DNA of 64,000 bases, taken from the NCBI RefSeq assembly GCF_013267355.1, contig NZ_CP053985.1, positions 1,116,001 to 1,180,000 on the forward strand. Reading direction: 5' to 3'. Below the pieces are notes generated by a model that ran no database searches, was not told the origin of the DNA, and was given only the letters and a program-made list of their open reading frames with translations. Within the stretch, counting starts at the first letter, position 1; each line of letters begins with the position of its first letter. Both the position numbers and the translations under genes were made by a program. Shown piece by piece: positions 34,398 to 44,432 of the stretch. The DNA comes from Achromobacter pestifer (lineage in GTDB: Bacteria > Pseudomonadota > Gammaproteobacteria > Burkholderiales > Burkholderiaceae_B).

Positions 34398-35387
34398 TCA
34401 ATGTGTCCTCAGCACGATCTTTGCCGACGCCGCGCGTCCGCCATCGAGGTCGGAGAATGCCTGCGCGCCGGCACCCAGCTCACGCTCCTCGATCCAGGAC
34501 AGGTCGCCGAAGACGCCGCGATGCAGCGCGTCCACCGTCGCGCGCAGGTCGGCGCTGGTGTAGGTATAAGCCCCGATCAGGGTGATCTCGTCCAGTGTCA
34601 GCCGCCGCATGTCGATCTCGCTGGCCCAGTCCTGCAGGCCGATGTGCAGCATGACGCCGCCCGGCTGCACGGCGGCCAGCGCCGCGGCGCGCGTGAGCTT
34701 GCCGCCCACCGCGTCCACCACCAGTTCGTACGCGCCCGCTGCGGGCGCCGCCTCGCGCGGATCGAAGGCCATGCAGCCCGCATGCCGCTGCGCCGAGGCG
34801 CGCCGCAGCGGATTGGTCTCGGCCAGGCTGACCCGGCAACCCTGGCTGCGCAGCAGCAGCGCCGTCAAGAGGCCGATGGCGCCGCCGCCCACGACCAGCG
34901 CGCGGGCTTCGGCCAGCGGCCGGAACAGTGCCCGCTGCGCCAGCGCCACGCCGTGCAAGGCCGTGGCCGCGGGCTCGGTCAGCGCGGCCGCGGCGGCGGG
35001 CATGTCTTGCGGCACGGGAATCAGGCAGCGCTCGGGTATGGCCATGAACTCGGCGAACGCGCCAGGACGCGTCATGCCCACCATGCCGCGGTTGCGGCAA
35101 AGGTTGTTGCGGCCCTGCACGCAGAAATCGCACTGGCCGCAGTGGATCAGCGGATTACCGGTGACCCGCTGGCCCGCGCGGCTGCCGCCCACCAGCGTGC
35201 CGACGAACTCATGGCCCAGGATCAGCGGCGGATGGCGGCGCGGATCATGCCCATGATAGGCGTGCATGTCCGAGCCGCAGATGCCCACGGCCTCGATGCG
35301 CAGCAGCGCATCGCCGTCCGCCGGCGCGGGATCGGGTTCATCGCGGTACGTCAGCTGGCTAGGCGCGGTGTAGACAAGGGCTTTCAT
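34398..35387 (-). CDS. Zinc-dependent alcohol dehydrogenase (HpsP-like candidate)
   Basis: 329-aa medium-chain dehydrogenase. Catalytic zinc ligands: Cys of GICGSDMH, HE of ILGHEFVG. Structural zinc cysteines: CGQCDFCVQGRNNLC. Rossmann motif VVGGGAIG binds NAD(P). Reaction: oxidation of a secondary alcohol to ketone. Beside an SDR and a HisD-like dehydrogenase it recalls the HpsP/HpsO/HpsN trio for 2,3-dihydroxypropane-1-sulfonate, in which two 2-dehydrogenases interconvert enantiomers. That specific role is inferred from the neighbourhood. Confidence 0.85.
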   Translation of the reverse strand: MKALVYTAPSQLTYRDEPDPAPADGDALLRIEAVGICGSDMHAYHGHDPRRHPPLILGHEFVGTLVGGSRAGQRVTGNPLIHCGQCDFCVQGRNNLCRNRGMVGMTRPGAFAEFMAIPERCLIPVPQDMPAAAAALTEPAATALHGVALAQRALFRPLAEARALVVGGGAIGLLTALLLRSQGCRVSLAETNPLRRASAQRHAGCMAFDPREAAPAAGAYELVVDAVGGKLTRAAALAAVQPGGVMLHIGLQDWASEIDMRRLTLDEITLIGAYTYTSADLRATVDALHRGVFGDLSWIEERELGAGAQAFSDLDGGRAASAKIVLRTH

Positions 35388-35411
35388 GGCGGGACTCCAC
35401 GGAGATGCCGG

Positions 35412-36185
35412 TCAGCGGGCCGAAAAGCCGCCGTCTATGAACAGGGTCTGCCCAGTGATGTAGGCCGATGCCTCGCTCGCCAGGAACACGGCCGCGCCAT
35501 GCAGGTCCTCCAGCCGGCCGTTGCGGCCGATCATGGTGCTGGCCGCCAAGGCCTGCACGCGGACCGGATCGCTCATCACGGGCGCGGTCAGCGGCGTCTC
35601 GAAGAAGCCCGGCGCGATCGCGTTGCAGGTAATCCCGTGACGCGACCAGTACTCGGCGATGGCGCGGGTCAGCTGCATCAGGCCGCCCTTGGACGCGCCA
35701 TAGGGTGCGCTGTCAGGAAAGGCGCGCACGCACTGCAACGAGGTGATGTTGATGATGCGGCCCCAGCCGCGTTCGCGCATGGCCGGCGCCAGCGCGCGGG
35801 TCAGCAGGAACGGCGCGGTCAGGTTGATCGCCAGCGAGCGGTCCCAGTCCTCGTCCGCCGTGTCCTCGAAGGGCTTGCGCACGTTGATGCCCGAGGCGTT
35901 GACCAGAATGTCGGGTGCGCCGAAAGGTTGGGCCGCGCGGGCGGCAAAGCCGCGCAACGCATCGCGGTCAGCCAGATCGCACGGTAAGGCGCGCGCGCGC
36001 AGGCCTTGCGCTTCGAATTCGCCTGCGGCGCAAGCCAGCTCTTGCTCGCGCCGCGCCACCAGCACCACGCTGGCGCCGGCCCGCGCCAGCGCCAGGCCGA
36101 TGGCTTTGCCGATGCCGGAACTGCCGCCGCTTACCAGCGCGACGCGGCCGTCGAGGTCGAACAGGCGGGACATGTCGTTCTGCAT
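35412..36185 (-). CDS. Short-chain dehydrogenase/reductase (HpsO-like candidate)
   Basis: 257-aa classical SDR, started at ATG 36185, just 7 bp after the HisD-like stop. Cofactor motif SGGSSGIGKAIG, NASG in place of NNAG, catalytic Ser in INITSLQ, YxxxK in YGASKGG, and a C-terminal IDGGFSAR. The NAD(P)-dependent oxidation or reduction of a hydroxyl or ketone is expected. Together with the Zn dehydrogenase it could epimerise a secondary alcohol through the ketone. Confidence 0.88.
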   Translation of the reverse strand: MQNDMSRLFDLDGRVALVSGGSSGIGKAIGLALARAGASVVLVARREQELACAAGEFEAQGLRARALPCDLADRDALRGFAARAAQPFGAPDILVNASGINVRKPFEDTADEDWDRSLAINLTAPFLLTRALAPAMRERGWGRIINITSLQCVRAFPDSAPYGASKGGLMQLTRAIAEYWSRHGITCNAIAPGFFETPLTAPVMSDPVRVQALAASTMIGRNGRLEDLHGAAVFLASEASAYITGQTLFIDGGFSAR

Positions 36186-36192
36186 GATGGCT

Positions 36193-37536
<1,344 letters not shown>

Positions 37537-38589
37537 TCAGTTGGCCTTGTTGGCGAAGGTCTTGAGCGCCGGGGTCTGGTCGACGCGCTTCATGTAGTCG
37601 TCCGTGATGTAGGCCTTGGGGTCCGGCACCTCGGTAAGCGTGCCCACGCTCTTCAGGTAGCCGGACAGGGCCTCGTAGGCGTTGTCCAGCGTGGACTTGC
37701 CGCCGGTGCGCGACATCAGTTTGAGCTGTTCGTCGAGCGTGAAGATCGGCCGTTCCAGCTCCTGTCCCAGGTAGCCGTCGTTGAGCTTGATGCCGTTGGC
37801 CTGGAACAGCTTGCGCAGGTAGCCCATGGCTTCCGCCTTGTTGTTCTTCTCGAAGCTGATGGCCCGCAGGTACACCGCCAGGAACTTGGCGACCGCATCC
37901 GGATTCTGCTGGGCGAATTCGCCGCGCGCCACCAGCGCGCCGGGAATCATCACGCCCGCGTCCTTGCCGCTGCACACGACTTCCGCGCCGATCTGCTCGT
38001 TGAGCGTGTAGAAATTGGGCGCCCAGGTGCCAGCCAGCATGCCGTTGCCGCCGGTGAAGGCGGACACCAGCTGCGCGGGGGCCAGCGTCACCACGCTGAC
38101 ATCGCTGCGCTGCATGCCCCATTTCTTCAGGCAGGCCATGGTGGCGTATTCGCCCGTCGAGTTCGGACTGAGAAGGATCTGCTTGCCCTTCACTTCCTTG
38201 GCCGCATTGCTGCGCACGGCCGCTGCGTTTTCCTTGCGCGCCATCACGCCGTTGGCGGTCGATTCGTCATTGGTGACGCCGAGCGTCAGGATGCCGTAGC
38301 GCTGCGCGCCCAGGACCGCAGGCGGCGAACCCGTGCCGCCCACGTCCCAGGACTTGGACGCGGCGCCGGCGATCTGCTGCGCGCCCGCCGGATACACCAC
38401 GAACTCCGGTTTCAGGCCGGCTTCCGCCCACCAGTTCTTTTCCGTGGCGATGTAGATCGGCAGCGCCCAATAGGCGATCTGGTAGCTGACCTTGATGGGA
38501 GTCGGCGCCTGGGCCGACACGGACGGGCTCAACAGCAAGGCGCCCAGCGGCGCCAGGCACAGACCCAGGATGCGGGGGATTCTCGACAT
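37537..38589 (-). CDS. ABC substrate-binding protein, NMT1/SsuA type
   Basis: 350-aa periplasmic receptor, started at ATG 38589 (MSRIPRILGLCLAPLGALLL ... VSAQ signal peptide). Motifs parallel the 31549 receptor: YQIAYWALPIYIATEKNWW, GAQQIAGAASKSWDVGGTGS, SPNSTGEYATMACLKKWG, FLAVYLRAISFEKNNKAEA. It is first in the 11-gene leftward operon, with a LacI operator 96 bp upstream. The duplicate receptor suggests two related ligands. Confidence 0.9.
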   Translation of the reverse strand: MSRIPRILGLCLAPLGALLLSPSVSAQAPTPIKVSYQIAYWALPIYIATEKNWWAEAGLKPEFVVYPAGAQQIAGAASKSWDVGGTGSPPAVLGAQRYGILTLGVTNDESTANGVMARKENAAAVRSNAAKEVKGKQILLSPNSTGEYATMACLKKWGMQRSDVSVVTLAPAQLVSAFTGGNGMLAGTWAPNFYTLNEQIGAEVVCSGKDAGVMIPGALVARGEFAQQNPDAVAKFLAVYLRAISFEKNNKAEAMGYLRKLFQANGIKLNDGYLGQELERPIFTLDEQLKLMSRTGGKSTLDNAYEALSGYLKSVGTLTEVPDPKAYITDDYMKRVDQTPALKTFANKAN

Positions 38590-38684
38590 GCTTAGTCTCC
38601 GATAGTGGATTCCGGTCTGCATGCGCGAGCTGCCGCGACATTCCCCGGATAGCAGGCCCGGATCTGCGTCTGGGCTCGGTTTTT

Positions 38685-38698
38685 TGAAAGCGCATACA
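38685..38698. promoter_or_regulatory. LacI-type operator O2: TGAAAGCGCATACA
   Basis: Matches the perfect palindrome at 38794 in 12 of 14 positions, including the central CG step typical of LacI/PurR operators. It lies 96 bp upstream of the leftward operon start, and its centre is 109 bp from the other operator. Confidence 0.65.
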
Positions 38699-38793
38699 AA
38701 GAATAAGCGCGCAAGAATCCCATTCAACCCCGAGAAAACCCTAGAGATAGACCACGGCGTTTCAATAACTGTATATTCACATCATCGAATTTC

Positions 38794-38807
38794 TGAAAGC
38801 GCTTTCA
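38794..38807. promoter_or_regulatory. LacI-type operator O1: perfect TGAAAGCGCTTTCA
   Basis: A 14-bp perfect palindrome with central CG, 4 bp before the lacI-family start codon. Typical of LacI/GalR-family binding sites, and placed for autoregulation. Confidence 0.85.
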
Positions 38808-38811
38808 AAAA

Positions 38812-39864
38812 ATGAAGCGACAGTCCACAGCCCTGTCCGGGGACACTCTGAAGTCCATCGCCGCCGCCGGCGGCATCTCGTCGGCAACCTTGTCCCGGGT
38901 GTTGAACCACCCTGAAAAAGTACGGCCCGACCTGCGCGCGCGCGCCATGGCCCTGCTGGCCGAGGCAGGCTACGTGCCGCACGGCGCAGCCCGTTCGCTC
39001 GCTTCCCGCAAGACCCGGACCATGGGCGCCATCATCCCCACGGTGGACAGCGCGTTGTTCGCCAAGCTGGTCGACGGCATGCAGCAGGCGATCCACGAAC
39101 ACGGTTATCAGCTGCTGCTGGCCAGCACCAACTACAGCCCTGCGCGCGAAGCGGGCGAAGTGCGCGCGCTGATCGAACGCGGCGTGGACGCCATGATGCT
39201 GGTCGGCCGCAGCCGCGACCCGGAGCTCTACGAACTGCTGCACTCCAAGGGCATCCCTTTCGTCACCACCTGCCATTACGACGCCGCCGATCCCTGGCCC
39301 ATGGTGGGCTGGGACAACGCCGCGGCCGCGCAGCGCATCGCCGACTACCTGCTGGACATCGGCCACCGCCGCCTGGGCGTGATCGCTGGCATCTCCAAGG
39401 ACAACGACCGCGCCGCCGACCGCGTGGCCGGCTTCACGCGCGCCCTGACGCGCCGCGGCATCGAACTGCCGCCGCAGTACGTCATCGAAAAACCCTACAC
39501 CGTGCCCGAAGCCCGCCGCGCCATGGCCACCCTGCTGCGTCTGCCCGAACCGCCTACCGCGGTCATGTGCGGCAACGACATCCTGGCCTATGGCGCGCTG
39601 CAGGAATGCCTATGGCAGAACCTGCGCGTGCCCGAGCAGATTTCGATCACAGGCTTCGACAACATCGAAATGGCCGCCCATTGCCGGCCCGGCATCACCA
39701 CCCTGAACGTGCCGGCCTTCGAGCTGGGCCAGCGCGCGGCCCACATTCTGCTGGCCGCCGACGCCGACACGCCGCCCGAGAACGTCTGCATCGAACTGGA
39801 ATTGATCGTCCGCGACACCACCGCGCCGCCGCGCAGCAGCACCAGTGCGCGGCTAGCCAGCTGA
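38812..39864 (+). CDS. LacI-family repressor of the putative sulfonate locus
   Basis: 350-aa regulator. N-terminal HTH: TLKSIAAAGGISSATLSRVLNHPEKV and hinge RSLASRKTRTMGAIIP. The effector domain is a periplasmic-binding fold (FVTTCHYDAADPWPMVGWDN, PTAVMCGNDILAYGALQECL, ISITGFDNIEMA), close to GntR/KdgR-like members. It is divergent from the leftward operon and leads the rightward one (20 bp before the next gene). Two operators flank the divergent promoters, so it probably represses both arms through a DNA loop. Confidence 0.93.
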   Translation: MKRQSTALSGDTLKSIAAAGGISSATLSRVLNHPEKVRPDLRARAMALLAEAGYVPHGAARSLASRKTRTMGAIIPTVDSALFAKLVDGMQQAIHEHGYQLLLASTNYSPAREAGEVRALIERGVDAMMLVGRSRDPELYELLHSKGIPFVTTCHYDAADPWPMVGWDNAAAAQRIADYLLDIGHRRLGVIAGISKDNDRAADRVAGFTRALTRRGIELPPQYVIEKPYTVPEARRAMATLLRLPEPPTAVMCGNDILAYGALQECLWQNLRVPEQISITGFDNIEMAAHCRPGITTLNVPAFELGQRAAHILLAADADTPPENVCIELELIVRDTTAPPRSSTSARLAS

Positions 39865-39883
39865 CCACACCGGAGCAAGCTCC

Positions 39884-40807
39884 ATGGAACACATCGAATC
39901 ACCTCGCATCGCATTCCTGGGCCTGGGCGTCATGGGGAGCGCGATGCTGCGCAACCTGGCCGCGCAGGGGTACGCAGTATCAGGTTACGACGTCGTTCCC
40001 GCGGCCATGGAGCGCTTGGCCGACACCGGCTTCCGGCGGGCCGCCACGCCGCTGGAAGCTGCCCGCGGCTGCGACGTGGCGATCACCATGCTGCCCACCT
40101 CCGCCCACGTCCGCGACGCCCTGTTCGGCGCCGATGGCGCGGCGGCAGGCTTGAATCCGGGCGCCCTGGTCATCGAAATGAGCACGGGCGACGCGGTCGA
40201 GACGGACCGCATCGCCGCCGATCTCGCGGCCCTGGGCCTGCGTTGCATGGACGCCCCCGTGGGGCGCACGCCGCGCGAGGCGGCGCAGGGCAAGGCCTTG
40301 ATCATGGCCGGCGGCGCGCAGGCCGACTTCGACCAGGCCGCCCCCATCTTCGCCGCCATGGCCAACGAGATCGTGCATGTGGGCCCTTTCGGTTCGGGCA
40401 TCCGGCTCAAGTTGGTCAACAACTACATGTCCATGGTCGGCATGGTGCTGACGGGCGAAGCGCTGATGTTCGCCGCCAAGCTCGGGTTGGACCGCGCCAC
40501 CGTCGTCAAGGTACTGTCCAACACCACCGCGGGGCGCGGGCAGCTCCTGACCAATTTCCCCGGCAAGGTGCTGGCGGGCGACATCAGCCCCGACTTCCCC
40601 ATGCGCATGGGCTACAAGGACATCAACCTGGCCATGAACCTGGCCGCCTCGGTGGGCGCGCCGCTGGGCCTGGGCGGCTACGCCCGCGAGATGTTCGCGC
40701 TGGCCAAGTCCTGGGGACGGCAGGAGCAGGACTGCACGGCCATGCTGCTGCTGCTCGAGGACGTGGCCCACCTGGATCGCCAGGCCGCGGGGTCCGGCCA
40801 TGAGTGA
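39884..40807 (+). CDS. YihU-like 3-sulfolactaldehyde reductase / beta-hydroxyacid dehydrogenase
   Basis: 307-aa member of the 3-hydroxyisobutyrate-dehydrogenase family. Rossmann motif GLGVMGSA (~13-20) and catalytic Lys176 in GIRLKLVNN. The resemblance to E. coli YihU is specific: PVGRT (Arg128), then KLVNNYMS (Asn179, Asn180, Ser183) and a GKVLSGDLSP-like GKVLAGDISPDF. These fall at a constant +5 offset from the YihU residues I recall as binding the sulfonate (R123, K171, N174, N175, S178). Likely reaction: dihydroxypropanesulfonate/sulfolactaldehyde interconversion. Its stop overlaps the next permease start. Confidence 0.85.
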   Translation: MEHIESPRIAFLGLGVMGSAMLRNLAAQGYAVSGYDVVPAAMERLADTGFRRAATPLEAARGCDVAITMLPTSAHVRDALFGADGAAAGLNPGALVIEMSTGDAVETDRIAADLAALGLRCMDAPVGRTPREAAQGKALIMAGGAQADFDQAAPIFAAMANEIVHVGPFGSGIRLKLVNNYMSMVGMVLTGEALMFAAKLGLDRATVVKVLSNTTAGRGQLLTNFPGKVLAGDISPDFPMRMGYKDINLAMNLAASVGAPLGLGGYAREMFALAKSWGRQEQDCTAMLLLLEDVAHLDRQAAGSGHE

Positions 40808-41609
40808 GCACATCGCAACCCTGCCCGCGCGGCGGCCGCGCGCATCGCGCCGCCGCATCACCGTGGGCGTGGCCGCCGTCGCCATCGCTTTCGCCGCCTG
40901 GTGGATCGTGTCGGCGCTGGGCCTGGTCAATGGCGCGCGCTTTCCCACCCCGCTCACCACCTGGCAGGCCGCGGTGCAGCTCTCGCGCGATTCCGGCTAT
41001 GCCGGCGGCACGCTGTTCCAACACATCGGCCACAGCCTGCGCCTGGTATTCCTGGGATTTCTGGTCGCCATCGGCACCGGCGTGCCGCTGGGCCTGCTGA
41101 TGGGATTCAGCAAGCGCATCGACGCCCTGGTCGGGCCCGTATTCTCGCTGTTGCGCCCGATCCCGCCGCTGGCCTGGATTCCGCTGGCCATCCTGTGGCT
41201 GGGCCTGGGGGACCCGGCGAAGATCTTCCTGATCTGGGTATCGTCGTTCACGCCCGCCGTCATCAACACCTACGCAGGCGTGCGCAACATCGACCCCACG
41301 CTGATCGAGGCCGCGCGCGTGCACGGCGCGGGCCATCCGGTCCGCATGCTGCGCGAGGTCCTGATACCCGGCTCCATGCCCATGATCTTCACCGGCCTGC
41401 GGCTGTCGCTGCAGACCGCGTGGATGACGCTGGTGGCGGCGGAACTCATCGGCGCCTTCATCGGCCTGGGCAAGGTGCTGGACACCGCGGCGCTGGACAT
41501 CCGGCCCGGCATGATCCTGTACGCCATGGTCTGGGTGGGCCTGCTGGGCGCGGTGATGACGCGCGGACTGGAATGGATCGAAAAGAGGGCCTTGCCATGG
41601 CTACGCTGA
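40800..41609 (+). CDS. ABC permease, SsuC/TauC type
   Basis: 269-aa inner-membrane protein whose ATG lies within the end of the YihU-like gene (8-bp overlap). Motifs: LLRPIPPLAWIPLAILWLGLGD, FTPAVINTYAGVRNIDPTLIEAARVHGAG, SLQTAWMTLVAAELIGAFIGLG. Clearly paralogous to the permease at 33506. It forms a pair with the next gene. No ATPase or binding protein is encoded in this rightward operon. Confidence 0.92.
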   Translation: MSEHIATLPARRPRASRRRITVGVAAVAIAFAAWWIVSALGLVNGARFPTPLTTWQAAVQLSRDSGYAGGTLFQHIGHSLRLVFLGFLVAIGTGVPLGLLMGFSKRIDALVGPVFSLLRPIPPLAWIPLAILWLGLGDPAKIFLIWVSSFTPAVINTYAGVRNIDPTLIEAARVHGAGHPVRMLREVLIPGSMPMIFTGLRLSLQTAWMTLVAAELIGAFIGLGKVLDTAALDIRPGMILYAMVWVGLLGAVMTRGLEWIEKRALPWLR

Positions 41610-42391
41610 CACGCGCCTCGGGCGACCCGCCCGCCTTCACCTTCGGCTTGTCCTGCCTGGGGCTGGCCGGCTTCTTCCTGGCCTGGCATCTGCTGAGCGT
41701 GGCAGGAGTCTTCCCGCCCAACTACCTGCCCGGCCCGCTGACCGTGCTGCAAACCATCGCGCAGTACAGCAGCGAACCCTATTCCGGCGCCACGCTCTGG
41801 ACGCACCTGGGCGCCAGCCTCTACCGCTTCGCCTGCGGCTTCCTGCTGGCCGCGGCGGTAGGCATACCGCTGGGCCTGCTGATGGGCTGGTACCGCTGGC
41901 TGGACGACGTGGTCAGTCCGTTCTTCGATGCGCTGCGCTTCGTGGCGCCCATCGCCTGGGTGCCGTTCGCCGGCCTGTGGTTCGGCACCGGCATCGGCGG
42001 GCCCACCCTGATCATTTTCGCCGGCGCCTTTCCGCCCTGCCTGATCAGCGCCTACCGCGGCGCCAAGTTCGTCGACACGCGGCTCTTGGAAGCCTCGCGC
42101 ACGCTGGGCGCCAGCGGGCCGCGCATCGTGGCCGAAGTGCTGCTGCCGGCCTCGCTGCCGTCCATCCTGGCCGGCCTGCGCGTCAGCGCCGGCATCGGCT
42201 GGCAATCGCTGGTGGGCGCGGAGCTGATCGTGGTGGGCAACGGCATCGGCTACATGATGGTGCAGGGGCAGCTCAACGTCGCCACCAATATCGTCATGGC
42301 CGGCATGATCGCCATCGGCATCGTCGGCATCTGCATCGACGTTGCGCTGCGCGTGTTTGAACAGCGCCTGAAGGCGCGCTGGGGACGCTGA
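41597..42391 (+). CDS. ABC permease, SsuC/TauC type
   Basis: 264-aa inner-membrane protein, started at ATG 41597, overlapping the preceding gene by 13 bp exactly as the pair at 32700/33506 does. Motifs: LRFVAPIAWVPFAGLWFGTG, FPPCLISAYRGAKFVDTRLLEASRTLGASG, IGWQSLVGAELIVVGNG. The identical 13-bp overlap suggests the two permease pairs arose by block duplication. It would need the ATPase encoded at 30694. Confidence 0.92.
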   Translation: MATLTRASGDPPAFTFGLSCLGLAGFFLAWHLLSVAGVFPPNYLPGPLTVLQTIAQYSSEPYSGATLWTHLGASLYRFACGFLLAAAVGIPLGLLMGWYRWLDDVVSPFFDALRFVAPIAWVPFAGLWFGTGIGGPTLIIFAGAFPPCLISAYRGAKFVDTRLLEASRTLGASGPRIVAEVLLPASLPSILAGLRVSAGIGWQSLVGAELIVVGNGIGYMMVQGQLNVATNIVMAGMIAIGIVGICIDVALRVFEQRLKARWGR

Positions 42392-43185
42392 TGAACCACG
42401 CAACACCGGACTCAACCCTGTCGGTCATCGTCACGGGCGGCGCCAGCGGCATCGGCGCGGCGGTATGCCGGCGGGTGATCGAGGCAGGCGGCTACGCCGC
42501 GATCCTGGACCTCAACCAGGAAGCCGCGCACACGCTGGCGCGGGAACTGGGTCCGCGCGCCGTGGCCGCCCCGGGCGATGTGCTGGACGAGGCCGGACTG
42601 CGGGCCACGCAGGAACGGCTTGCCGCCCTCTTGCCCGCGGCCACCGGACTGGTGAACTGCGCCGGCATCGCCCAGGTTCCCACCGCCATCGAAGACTATC
42701 CGGTGGAGGCCTGGGCTCGGGTGGTGGATTCCCATCTGAAAGGCACCTACACCGCCTGCCGCGTGTTCGGCAGCGCGATGGCCGAACGCGGACGCGGGGC
42801 GGTCGTCAATGTAGCGTCCGTGCTGTCGTTCCGTCCCGGCCCGGTGCTGGCCTACGGTCCGGCCAAGGCCGCCGTGGTGAACCTGACCGAAGCCCTCGCG
42901 GTGCACTGGGCGCGCCGCGGCTTGCGCGTCAACGCCATCGCGCCCGGCTGGACCGACACGCCCTTTCTCAGGCCCAAGGAGCGGCAGGGGGAGCGGGACA
43001 TGACGCCGATCCTGAACGCCACGCCGCTGGGCCGCCTGATGCAGCCGCGCGAGATCGCGGAAGTCGTGTTCTTCCTGCTCTCGCCCGCGGCTGCGGTTAT
43101 CACCGGCGCCACCATCCCTTGCGACGGCGGCGTCATCGCCGGATCAGGATGGGCGCCTTACGGGGGCTTTCCGCAAACTGCCTGA
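42391..43185 (+). CDS. Short-chain dehydrogenase/reductase
   Basis: 264-aa classical SDR coupled to the permease by a TGATG overlap. Cofactor motif TGGASGIGAAVC, NCAG, catalytic Ser (NVASVLSF), YxxxK in YGPAKAA and PGWTDTPF. It is the last gene of the rightward arm of the LacI divergon. A second alcohol/ketone oxidoreductase for the same pathway is likely; the substrate is unassigned. Confidence 0.88.
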   Translation: MNHATPDSTLSVIVTGGASGIGAAVCRRVIEAGGYAAILDLNQEAAHTLARELGPRAVAAPGDVLDEAGLRATQERLAALLPAATGLVNCAGIAQVPTAIEDYPVEAWARVVDSHLKGTYTACRVFGSAMAERGRGAVVNVASVLSFRPGPVLAYGPAKAAVVNLTEALAVHWARRGLRVNAIAPGWTDTPFLRPKERQGERDMTPILNATPLGRLMQPREIAEVVFFLLSPAAAVITGATIPCDGGVIAGSGWAPYGGFPQTA

Positions 43186-43273
43186 GCATTGGGCGCGGCC
43201 CAGGCTTGCCCGCCGTTTTCCGTTAGCATGGCGCGCGGCGCGGCTGACGGCGGCCGAGCTGGCGGGCTACATC

Positions 43274-43717
43274 GTGTCGATCTCGCTCTGGGGACGTTTT
43301 CTTGAGCAGGCCGCGAAATCCCTGCCCTGGCTGCCGGCCGGCGTGCGCATCGCCAGCAGCGTCTACATCGCCTGCCTGGCCGTGCGCATGTGGCGCGCCG
43401 CCCGCGCCGTGCCTGCGGTGGCGCGGGCGGCCATTGGCATGCGCACACTGTTCACGGCCACGCTGCTCAATCCCAAGGGCATACTCTTTGCCAGCGCGAT
43501 TTTCCCGCCCGCGGCGTTCTGGAGCGTGCCCGCCTACCTTGCGGCGATGACGCTGTTCGCCGCCCTGCTGGTGCCCATAGGCCTGGCCTGGGTGACGTTC
43601 GGCGCCTCGCTGGGCGGTCCGAAGACGCGCTGGATCGATCCGGCGCAGGCACAGCGCGGCGCTGCCGTCATATTGGGTCTATTCTCGCTGACCCTGGCCT
43701 GGACGGCGTTCCGCTAG
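43274..43717 (+). pseudogene. LysE/RhtB-family exporter, N-terminally truncated remnant
   Basis: The frame encodes the C-terminal two-thirds of a LysE-type amino-acid exporter: RFLEQAAKSLPWLPAGVRIASS, YIACLAVRMWRAAR, a central TLLNPKGILFASAIFPP, then two TM helices and a short C-terminus. Upstream, the same frame reads LTAAELAGYIVSISL, like a family N-terminus, then jumps straight to the mid-protein SLWGRFLEQ. The PGP-containing first loop and second helix are gone. No in-frame ATG exists; only GTG 43274. About 148 aa remain of the usual 200. Probably an internal deletion. Confidence 0.55.
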
Positions 43718-43736
43718 ATCCGCGCCCCTCCCCTTC

Positions 43737-44432
43737 CTAGCGCGTTTCCGCCTGCCGCAGCTTGTAGTCCAGGATGGGCTGGCCGCCCGACAGAATGTCG
43801 GTCTGCATGGCGATGCGGGCGGCCTGCGGGTCCTTGTTGCGGATCGCCGCCATCAACGGGTAGTGGCCGTCGATCATGTCGCGCCCGCCTTCCGCGTAGA
43901 TCTGCGCGATCAGCGGCCCCATCTTCAGCCACAGGCGCTGCAGGATCTCCAGCATGGTCGGCATGCGGGCGATCTTGCAGTACTCGAAATGGAAGCGCTG
44001 GTTCAGGCCTACCGCCGTGCGGATGTCCTGGGCCTTGAGCGCGTCCTCGTTGGCCTGCACCATGGCTTCCAGCCGCGCGATGTCCTCGGGCGTGGCGTTC
44101 TGCGCGGCCCTGGCCGCCGCCATGCCTTCCAGCTCCAGCCGGATGTCGCGGATCTCCAGGTACTCGGCCGTGCTGACCTCGTAGACCCGGATGTCGCGCG
44201 CGCTGCGCATGACCAGCGCGCCGTCCTGCACCAGGCGCAGGATCGCGTCGCGCACCGGCGTGACGCTAACGCCCATGCTTTCCGCCAATTCCCGGATACG
44301 CAGCCGGTCGCCCGGCCGCAGCCTCCCCTCCATCAACGCCTGCGCCAGCCGCTCGTAGACGAGCGCCCCCAGGTTTCCGTGTTCCAGCTGGGAGAAGGCG
44401 GCGGCGGTCTGCGTGTCGGGGGTCTGCGTCAT
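43737..44432 (-). CDS. GntR-family (FCD) regulator of amino-alcohol cluster
   Basis: 231-aa regulator. Winged helix: LGALVYERLAQALMEGRLRPG, LRIRELAESMGVSVTPVRDAILRLVQDGAL. FCD domain: EYLEIRDIRLELEGMAAARAA, NQRFHFEYCKIARMPTML, GHYPLMAAIRNKDPQAARIAM. It is divergent from the kinase/aminotransferase/transporter operon with two identical 12-bp palindromes in between, so it is the probable repressor of that operon. Confidence 0.9.
   Translation of the reverse strand: MTQTPDTQTAAAFSQLEHGNLGALVYERLAQALMEGRLRPGDRLRIRELAESMGVSVTPVRDAILRLVQDGALVMRSARDIRVYEVSTAEYLEIRDIRLELEGMAAARAAQNATPEDIARLEAMVQANEDALKAQDIRTAVGLNQRFHFEYCKIARMPTMLEILQRLWLKMGPLIAQIYAEGGRDMIDGHYPLMAAIRNKDPQAARIAMQTDILSGGQPILDYKLRQAETR

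Noticed and set aside
43228-43306. ATG 43228 as the start of the LysE-type gene
   Set aside because: That ATG is in a different frame and runs into a TGA after 25 codons.
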